A stretch of 25,069 nt of DNA, taken from Pelargonium cotyledonis (Eukaryota; Streptophyta; Magnoliopsida; Geraniales; Geraniaceae). Below are positions 17,787-25,069 of this stretch, in pieces (the first letter of the stretch is position 1; each line of letters starts with the position of its first letter). The notes under the pieces were generated by a model that was not told the DNA's origin, did not search any database, and saw nothing but the letters and a program-made list of their open reading frames with translations. The translations under genes were made by a program, and so were the position numbers. The stretch spans positions 1 through 25,069 of the forward strand of contig JAYMTA010000702.1 in NCBI GenBank assembly GCA_036897625.1, written 5' to 3'.

Positions 17787-20700
17787 ATGGGTGCGTATGC
17801 TAATCATTGTCAATCTCATGCATATGTCTTCCTCAACTAGATTCCATTGAAATGGTGTTGCTCGTAATTCAATGTGCAGGCGGATCGGCCGAAAGAGAAG
17901 ACAAAGTCTCGTTGGAGCTCACCGAAGAAATTCTTCAGAGCATGGAAGTTGGCATGGCCTTCAGAGATTATGTAAGATTCTTTCAATTCTGCTCTCACTA
18001 ATTAAATTTTATAATTATAAATGTTTAACAGTTTGAATTTATGTGTGTAGAGTGGTAGAATCAGTTCAATGGATTTTCATAAGGCCTCAAGTTACCTGGT
18101 CACTGCAAGTGATGATGAATCAATTCGCCTTTACGACGTCTCTAGTGCAATGTAAGCTTTATAGTTTATATTAGCCTAATTCATGGTTTGTTTTAGTGGG
18201 TTTTGGTGTTAAACATTTGATTAACCTACTTTTGACATAGGCTTAGAGAGGGTAATGCGAAGGGCAATATTTGTTTGATTGATTTTGAACTAATCTATGA
18301 AGCATATATTGTAGTTATAACAGATGGTGTGATGAATATGCCATTTGTCTTGCAAAATCAGAATCTGAATAAGAGAAAAATAAAAGATATAAATTACAAA
18401 GTAGCTAGCCAAGAAAGTAGAGTAAGAACATAAATATTAGATTCAAACTGGTATTAAGCAATTAGTGAAGGGTTGAGTAGTAATAAGATGAGATAGTGAA
18501 GCAAAATATCAAAACCATAGTGATTGTTTTTTCAAGCTACATATGTGTTAGTGGAAAGCCTGAGAAGATGAATCAGTGAAACACAATTTTTATTCTGAAG
18601 TTCTGATTTACGGAAAGTCAGAAATTTATAGCGAATAACAGAGGAAAGGAAGGAAGGCCATGAGTTTTGATAAGCAGGTTTTTGTTCATAGAAAATGGCC
18701 AACTAGAAGGATGAAGGATGTGCTAGATATGTAATTTCAGAGTTTCGGTTTGTACTTTTCAGATTCTATTTTTACAGTAAATGATAAGATATCAGTTTTG
18801 CATTAATTGATAACTTACAGTAATTGGTAGGAGTTAGTTTCTTATTTCAAGACTTCGTAAAACTTTTATTTGCTTATTTGTATTAAAATTATGTAGATTT
18901 TGGTTATACATATGTTTTGAAGTACTAAAGTACCCATATTAGATGTTGACAATACCCAAGATTTACCCGAAAAGTATCCCCAAAAGTACTATCCAATTCA
19001 TTTGGTTAAGTATACAGTATGTAACCAAAAGTACCAACGAAGTACCAGTCCCCGCTAAGTCCTTGGTACTGTTAGGTCTTTCTCCTAGGACTACCCGTGC
19101 TTCACAGGAACTAATTAATTAAAATGTGGCTATGATTTATGAAAGAAAGTATCTAACTGTGTGGGAATTCAATAGCTTCCGCAAAGGCTGTCTTCTAAGG
19201 TTCTAGTGTTTACTGTTTAGGACACGTGATGGAAATTGCAACCTTTGCCAATACTGTTCACTTCTTTTTTCTTTCTCTTTTGGTCCTAACTATATGTTGA
19301 AGATGTGTTAGTTTTTGAGAATTAGGATTATTCTGACATTGGAAAGGGACTTAGGTAGCATTTTCATTAGAGTTTTAGTTCAGGAATGAGAAGAAAAATT
19401 GGGAATGGGAATGAGATTTCTAATCTTCATGTTTGGATCATGAAATTTTGGTCATGAGAATGGCTTTCGAATTGTGACGCCATTCTCATTTCTATATTTT
19501 TCGATCCAAACACTACCTAATTTGTTAAATTACTCATCATTGGGTGACTTGAGAATTCGGTTTAACTGCAAGAGAGTAAAGGAGCTGCGTGGAGATGTCA
19601 TTGTTTCCAATTCTACTGATCTTATATTCTGCTACTTAACTTAATTATGACTAAGTGACTTGATTAGTTAAAGTCATGAATGTTTTTTTTTTCTTTAGGA
19701 GACAATGTACTATTTTTCCATAGATAGAGTAAATGCTGATATTGTTTTGTTCTTATTTGTGAAATGCCTTTTAGTTTGGCTTGTTTATTAGGAAATTTTC
19801 ATTTCATTTTGTTTGATTTATAAACTACTCTCTTCTTGGTCTACCTTTTTTTTTTTTTTTTTTTTTTGTATTATTAGGTGTTTGAAGACAATTAATAGCA
19901 AAAAGTATGGGGTTGATCTGGTTTGCTTTACTTCTCATCCCACAACAGTTATATATTCCTCAAAAAATGGCTGGGATGGTATGTTTATTAGAATAGCAGT
20001 TGTGTGCTGATGGATAATTTTCAAACCATTCATTTACATTATTAATGTTGATTGAATCAGAATCTCTTCGACTCCTTTCCCTGCATGACAACAAGTATTT
20101 GCGGTATTTCAAAGGTCACCACGACAGGTTTGGCTTCTTACACCATCAGCATATGTTTCATTCTGATTGGTTGCTTTTACTCAAAACTTTTCCGGCATAT
20201 TATAGCTATCTTCCTGTTTATTTTTCAGGGTTGTCTCCCTTAGCTTGTGCGCTCGTAATGATTGTTTCATCTCTGGTTCTCTTGATCGTACTGTGCTGCT
20301 TTGGGATCAAAGAGCTGAGAAGTGTCAGGTGTATTCCCTAGAATGTTAGATTTGTGTTTTTTATAATACCACTCCCTGCTACAGGCTTGTGATCACGTAT
20401 CTGTATTCCAGGGTCTCTTACATGTACAAGGAAGGCCAGCTACAGCATATGATGATCAGGGACTGGTTTTCGCAGTTGCCTTCGGAGGATGCATAAGAAT
20501 GTTTGATTCTCGCAAGTATGAAAAGGTTAGTAATTTATATATGTAAGAATGTGTAAAAAGGGTTCGATATTAATTTTTTTTGTTTCATTTTGAGTGATGA
20601 TTGGCATGCACTAATTTGATTTCTTTTAGGGTCCATTTGAGATCTTTCCTGTTGGCGGAGATACATCTGATGCCAATGTTGTTAAGTTCAGTAATGATGG

Positions 20701-21774
20701 GAAAATGATGCTTCTGACAACTAAGGATGGCCATATTCATGTTGTTGATTCATTTCGCGGAACACTTGTGAGTTTTTCGTCTAACATTAATAGCTTTTGC
20801 TAGAATTTTTCATATTAGATTATCAAGTTTCCAATCCTACAACTTTAAATGAATTTGTCTCTCTGATGTGCTTTAATTGTCATTGTTGATTTAGTTATCC
20901 ACGTATAATGTCAAGCCAGTTTCAAGCGATTCAACATTAGAGGCTTCTTTCACTCCCGAGGGAATGTTTGTTATATCAGGTGATTCATGAATTCTATCAG
21001 CCTTGTATAGTGTTCAGCTATAATAATCTCCTCATTATACCACCCTCCATTTAAGTGGGGAGGTTCAAATACCGCGATGTTGTATTTGTATGCCATAACA
21101 ATATATATGTTTATATATAGTTAGTTAGTTATGCATAAAGCAAAGAAAAGGGAGCAATTTTAGAAGATTAGAAGCTGACTTGCTCTGTTCCCAACCTTAA
21201 CAGAAGCACCTCTTCAGTAACTATGCTTTATGCCAATCTGATTTTCATGGTTTGAATTATTTGGCAGGTTCAGGTGATGGTAGTGTCTACGCTTGGAGTG
21301 TTAGGAGCGGGAAAGAAGTAAGATAAGCCCCATATTTTCTTCCACCTTCAAACTTCTTTCTTTTATTCTTTTCTATTGTCATCTGTTTCATTCAAGTGGT
21401 TATGGTTGGCGTTCATATTGTTCACATGTATAGCTCATGTGGTATGACTGCCAAATAGATTCTGGCATCGATACTCCATGTTCTTCTACACAAACTTTTA
21501 TCTGACCATTAAGTACATATATGAATAGCATACTTGAAGGGAAAACGTAGGAAGTAACTTCTTTTGAGTCGCATTAGACTAGTAGGTTCCTATGACACTG
21601 CTAAGTAAAGTTCAATATTCTCATGTCCAGGTCGCAAGTTGGATGAGTACTGAAACTGAGCCTCCAGTCATAAAATGGGCTCCTGGGAATCTGATGTTTG
21701 TAACAGGTTCTTCTGAACTATCATTCTGGATCCCAGACTTGTCGAAATTGGGAGCTTATGTTGGAAGAAAGTAA
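17787..21774 (+). CDS. APRF1: WD40 protein of the SWD2/WDR82 family (COMPASS-like subunit), 11 exons, 331 aa
   Basis: Exons by GT-AG joins and frame continuity: 17787-17790, 17880-17971, 18051-18151, 19878-19978, 20061-20127, 20229-20328, 20412-20525, 20630-20767, 20895-20979, 21268-21317 and 21631-21774 (996 nt including stop). The first exon contributes only ATGG. The protein starts MGGSAEREDKVSLELTEE and ends KLGAYVGRK. WD-like blades end in IRLYDV (about residue 60), LRLLSL, VLLWDQR, IRMFDSR, IHVVDS, VYAWSV and LSFWIPD, consistent with a seven-blade propeller; GHHDRVVSLSL and SGSLDRTVLLWD are the clearest. Length and sequence match the plant SWD2-like subgroup that includes Arabidopsis APRF1/S2La rather than S2Lb. 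Family members act in the nucleus in COMPASS-like complexes linked to H3K4 trimethylation. APRF1 is linked to flowering time, and yeast Swd2 also to 3' end processing. No break is seen. Intron 3 is long (1726 bp) and holds a MITE. Confidence 0.93.
18152..19877 (+). other. Long third intron of the WD40 gene
   Basis: This is bounded by GTAAGC and TTATTAG, with a T-run (19848-19867) serving as polypyrimidine tract. It contains a MITE-like insert (19351-19520) and otherwise AT-rich sequence. A phrase at 18925-19075 repeats AAAAGTAC and AAGTACC about six times. No ORF or RNA gene is supported. Confidence 0.75.
19351..19520. mobile_element. MITE-like insert in intron 3 of the WD40 gene
   Basis: The ends read TTAGGTAGCATTTTCAT and, on the other strand, TTAGGTAGTGTTTGGATC. 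Internal GGAATGAGAA, GGAATGGGAATGAGA and their inverse CCATTCTCAT make an imperfect fold. This style is common among short plant DNA transposon derivatives. No clear target duplication is visible beyond the palindromic TTA/TAA, so the superfamily is open. Confidence 0.5.
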
Positions 21775-22160
21775 AAGTTTCAGCTCAATATGCAAGCTCT
21801 TAATTCCAAGTGCAAAGCAGTGTTAGAGCTATCGGGTCATTTGCAGCACTTGTTATCATTCTCACTGGAGTCTACCTCCTTTTTGGAGTTGGGGCAATAT
21901 TTTGACTCGGGAGGACAGCTAAGATCTCAGCATCTGCTACTCAAAACGGCTCAGTCATGTAGATGCTCCAGCTGTGCATATCATCCCAGAGGTGTTGCAT
22001 ATCCGTAACTGAAATGATTCAGTACAAAAGGACCAGTAGATCACGGATCAACATTGTAAATTTTTTTAAGAAGCGTATCATAGAGACAACAATGAGAGAT
22101 TGTTACACATTCTATATTATATATACGAGTAGATATATATTGCATTAAATATTCACTCTA
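21775..22160 (+). terminator. 3' UTR and likely polyadenylation region of the WD40 gene
   Basis: This is non-coding sequence after the TAA. A TTGTAAATTTTTTTA phrase near 22055 and the AT-rich stretch 22110-22150 with GCATTAAATATTC could serve as plant far- and near-upstream elements. The exact cleavage site cannot be read. ORFs here lack coding character. Confidence 0.45.
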
Positions 22161-22652
22161 CGGCTTGGACATTTTCAATCTACAATCTCTTGGCGATTTG
22201 TTTCGTTCTTTTCATCATGTATCACGCATCAAAAGAATGTGAAGTCTTTTGTCACTTTATATACCAGTCGAGTCCTCCACCTATAAAAGTTTAAGCTATT
22301 GGGTTGGAATCAAGTCTATAATGATATCAAAGCTGGTTTAGTTTGGCTTGAGCCTAGTGATCCGTCTCTGTTGCACGTGCAGGTAATACTACAGATAGCG
22401 TAAATTTGTTATTTCCTCGTGGAATTGGTTATGGTTCATAATCTTCAAGATTGAGAAATATGTGAAGATGGGTTTTGAAAATGAACAAACAAAATGGAGC
22501 ATTTGATGATTGATGATGAGATTGTGAAAGTGTGATGGTCATGCATGCATGGTTGATCATGATCACATATTACTTACCAGTATTGGGACATTACGTACCA
22601 GGAGGCTGAAAAAGCTTAAAAGATCTGGTTGGATCCACTCGTAAATCTACAT

Positions 22653-22671
22653 ATCTATCTATCTATCTATC
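22653..22671. repeat. (ATCT)n microsatellite
   Basis: About five units of a tetranucleotide repeat, followed by CCATC variants. Confidence 0.85.
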
Positions 22672-22933
22672 CATCAACAAAGAAATTAAATAAGAGAATT
22701 GTGAGTGTGTAGTTACTTCATTGAGAGAGAGAAAATATATAAATGCAAAAATACAAGAGTAAAAGGACATTCCCTGAAGCATGAAAATGTGTCAATCCAA
22801 AAAAAGGAAAAAGGAAATGCAATCCATCCATCCATCTAAAATCTTGTCGATTGGGACATTGGGTTTTGAAATTACTCTACAAACAAAGCTGCAAGCAAGC
22901 TACTTTCATGGAAATTGAAATACCACACATCTC

Positions 22934-22935
<2 letters not shown>

Positions 22936-22975
<40 letters not shown>
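22936..22975. repeat. (CT)n microsatellite, about 20 units
   Basis: An uninterrupted CT dinucleotide run, likely length-polymorphic. GA/CT runs are common upstream of plant genes, but no following gene is visible here. Confidence 0.95.
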
Positions 22976-22979
<4 letters not shown>

Positions 22980-23525
22980 TGTAACTTCTACCCTCTATTT
23001 GATTGAAACTTTGAATGCCTGCCCTGCCCTGCCCGAGTGTGCTAATCTACCTCACTTTGAAGTTTTTATTTTTTTGGGTGCAAAATAGATGTTACTCGTA
23101 TTTATACACGAGTGTCTGAAATCGCAACCATGATTTGTTGGCTGAAATATTATGCTAAGACACAAAAATATATGGATTCAGGCGGACGCTTTATTGGTGG
23201 CGGATATAAGTGTTGATTGATGATGTGTCATCACTTTATTGGCATGTAAGTCAAGTTCTATATACCATCGTTGTTTGTAGGATTTGTCCAACGACTCAGT
23301 TTGAATTAATCTTGATCTTGATCGTTTTTAAAAGAATAACACACACTGAGTGAAATTTTAATCCATATGCATCAATATTGTTCAGCGTGTGCCTTACTTT
23401 TCTTTTTTACGACATGACAAGTTGTGTAAAACAAATATAACTGCGTGTTCAATGTAATTCACATTCATCATGAGAATCGGTCTACTACGTTTCTCAATGT
23501 TGTGCAAATACAATATAAAAATAAG

Positions 23526-23648
23526 AGTAATTACAATAAACTCAGTGTGTTTAGGACCAAAAACACATGACCACCCCATGTTTTAAAACTTAGGGCGGCC
23601 ATGTGTTTTTGGCCCAAAATAAATGAGAGTTTATTGTATCTACCCCTA
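23526..23648. mobile_element. Short hairpin MITE, about 120 bp
   Basis: Almost the whole element is one inverted repeat. Both arms read TACAATAAACTC, then GGNCCAAAAACACATG and GCCNCCC-like sequence, around a small loop at 23578-23592 (ATGTTTTAAAACTTA). The left arm starts near GTAATTACAAT and the right arm ends near TTGTATCTACCCC. It is probably a deletion derivative of a long-TIR element. Target duplications are not clear. Confidence 0.7.
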
Positions 23649-23970
23649 CAAATATGTATATACTATAATATAATGTGTTTGTTTGGATCATATATTTGGT
23701 TTCTGCAGACACATTATGTATAAACATTAACGTTAAACATCGTATCGCTATTGGAGCTGCCACAACATCGTTTCATACATTTTCACTACACAAGAGCTCT
23801 TGCATGAGATTTTTTCACATGAGATCGAAGACTCTTGTACAATTCATGTAAAAAAATTCATCTCTATTTTGCACAAATTTTTGCTTAGGTTAATGACTTG
23901 AACACAAATTGTAATGCAAAATACAAAGATCTTCAAATTTGCAAATTAGAAAGAAAAAAAAATTCATTGC
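23649..23970. other. Intergenic stretch, no gene
   Basis: AT-rich sequence with no supported gene, RNA or mobile element; a short inverted phrase TGCATGAGATTTTTTCACATGAG lies near 23802-23824 and is too short to interpret. Confidence 0.45.
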
Positions 23971-24198
23971 GGTAGATCCAGATGCGATATGAGTTGACCT
24001 TAGAGTTAAATATACATGTGCATGTTTTTACTCCATGCGGTAAACCGTTTTAGTTTCACAATTGACATTCAGACGGTAGACTCATGTGCGATATATGACC
24101 TCAGAGTTCGATATACATGTTAGACTGTTCTAGTTTCACGATGAACATTCAGTTGGTAAACTCACATATGATATGAGTCAACCTCAAAGTTAAATCAT
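23971..24198. repeat. Degenerate tandem repeat, unit about 80-104 bp, 2.5 copies
   Basis: Units start with GGTAGA or GGTAAA at 23971, 24075 and 24155. Each reads a CGATATGAG-like phrase, then TYGACCTCAGAGTT, AATATACATGT, and later TTTTAGTTTCACAATTGACATTCAG or close variants before the next GGTARA. The third copy is cut off after the AGAGTTAAAT phrase. The unit does not encode a recognisable protein. Confidence 0.75.
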
Positions 24199-24534
24199 AA
24201 TGATTATATACTCTACAAGATCGATCGTGAATATGATTATTAGGTCGACCAACTGCATATAAATTATAAACTTCATTTGTATAAACTTTTTATGTACTTA
24301 ATATATATACCTGAGGACACAATTTAGAAAATCAGAATTATATTATTACTCTAAGATAATTATACCAAACAATTTAATTTTGAACATCCTTTGAGATATT
24401 GTTTTGTCAAACAAATTATTTATTCCTTACAAACATTTTACTTCATTCTAGTTATCTCTACATACATTTTACCATAGAAAGTAGACAACTCAAGCAAGCC
24501 TAAAAAATGAATTGAACATTTCATCCCTGAATTA
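24199..24534. other. Intergenic stretch, no gene
   Basis: AT-rich sequence without any feature that I can support. Confidence 0.45.
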
Positions 24535-24684
24535 TTATCAATTAAGTTGAGTTACACAATAAGGATAACTCTTCCTCCAGTACGTACCCAACATCTCACC
24601 CTCACTTCATATCATGAACTAGGAGACTCGAACCCGATACCTCAAATTAGATAATACAAAACATTTAAACCGCTTAACCCAATA
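24535..24684 (-). mobile_element. tRNA-derived SINE, minus strand
   Basis: On the minus strand a box A TGGGTTAAGCGG (24670-24681) is followed after about 35 bp by an intact box B GGTTCGAGTCT (24624-24634). The body then reads GAGTTATCCTTATTGTGTAA and CTCAACTTAATTG. That body matches the truncated SINE at 15254-15350. The A-tail is eroded and no target duplication was found, so the ends are approximate. Confidence 0.75.
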
Positions 24685-25069
24685 ATATTTACGGTTGTTG
24701 TGTTATGTTTGGACTCTGATTCCACAACGGCGTTGTCTTGATGCAAAATTGGAAGTTTTTATTTATTTACCGAAACAACATAACTTTCGTACTTGGAGTG
24801 ACACAAAAATCATTTGACAAGTTACATAATGGATCAATTTTGAACGAATTTGGATATTAAGAATACCGAATTAGAACAAAAATCAAATTGAGAACCAATT
24901 TGAAACAAACTGGATGCTAAGAGGACCAAACTGAAACATTTTTCGACAAGTTATTTGTCATTTAATATCTAATATATATATGTATATATATATAATTAGA
25001 AAGACATGCTCTTTTTGAGCGACACGTCATATTCTCTATAATTGACATGTGTCAATTCTTTTTTTTTTT
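24685..25069. other. Right edge, no gene; degenerate direct repeat and (AT)n run
   Basis: Two related phrases, GGATATTAAGAATACCGAA (about 24851) and GGATGCTAAGAGGACCAAA (about 24910), each lie near a GACAAGTTA motif, suggesting the end of an unidentified repeat. An (AT)n tract lies near 24966-24992. The window ends in a T-run. Confidence 0.4.

Larger units (their letters stand above)
22161..23525. other. Intergenic region, no gene
   Basis: No exon chain or RNA gene was recognised. The region contains a GTTGCACGTGCAG phrase with a CACGTG G-box (about 22370-22382), a CATGCATGCATGG RY-like motif (near 22540-22552) and the two microsatellites listed separately. These could belong to a promoter of a gene to the right, but none starts inside the window. 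Confidence 0.5.

Noticed and set aside
17807-18001. ORF running through intron 1 and exon 2 of the WD40 gene with its own ATG
   Set aside because: Its first residues come from the intron; splicing of ATGG to GCGGATCGG gives a better start and a family-like length.
20045-20341. A 98-codon ORF and an overlapping 63-codon ORF in the WD40 gene
   Set aside because: Both read through introns 5 and neighbouring exons; only the exon parts match the WD40 family.
21790-22148. ORFs downstream of the WD40 stop codon
   Set aside because: They lie in the 3' UTR, lack family matches and overlap likely polyadenylation signals.
1-25069. LTR retrotransposons or endogenous pararetroviruses
   Set aside because: No paired direct LTR-like repeats, no primer-binding site and no gag, protease or integrase-like motifs were seen; the only reverse transcriptase belongs to an L1 LINE.

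Overview
The window is nuclear DNA from a flowering plant, most likely a eudicot. It holds one intact, multi-intron host gene with canonical GT-AG introns, AT-rich intergenic DNA, and many transposons of plant type: long-TIR Mutator-like elements, hAT elements, an L1-type LINE with a terminal RNase H, and tRNA-derived SINEs. I see no prokaryotic gene organisation, CRISPR array, rRNA or true tRNA gene. I found no paired long terminal repeats. The species cannot be named from sequence alone.

The host gene lies at 17787-21774 (+). Eleven exons encode a 331-residue WD40 protein of the SWD2/WDR82 family, the WD40 subunit of COMPASS-like H3K4 methyltransferase complexes. It looks closest to Arabidopsis APRF1 (S2La). 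Its 5' leader carries a 44-codon upstream ORF whose stop codon directly abuts the main ATG.

Left part (1-9868). A 262-bp MITE (263-524) comes first. A non-autonomous Mutator-like element (898-2999) follows, with a perfect 9-bp target duplication, an internal 20-bp tandem repeat and a nested retroposon (1377-1985). Next is a degenerate hAT transposon on the minus strand (3190 to about 7703) that carries a second long-TIR Mutator-like element (3902-5056). A truncated second hAT copy (7868-9868, plus strand) faces the first head to head, giving an inverted repeat with arms of about 2 kb and a 164-bp loop.

Middle part (9952-17633). This is a set of nested insertions that appears to separate an old upstream segment of the WD40 gene (9869-9980) from its leader. 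A short retroposon (B) occupies the site. Inside B lies retroposon A, inside A an L1 LINE (minus strand), and inside the LINE a SINE (plus strand). B also received a second truncated SINE, a hAT MITE, and a Mutator-like element that landed in its poly-A tail. Most levels are supported by readable target-site duplications.

Right part (21775-25069). This holds the 3' UTR, microsatellites, a hairpin MITE (23526-23648), a degenerate tandem repeat (23971-24198) and a third SINE (24535-24684, minus strand). No further gene is seen. All boundaries were read by eye, without alignment software.
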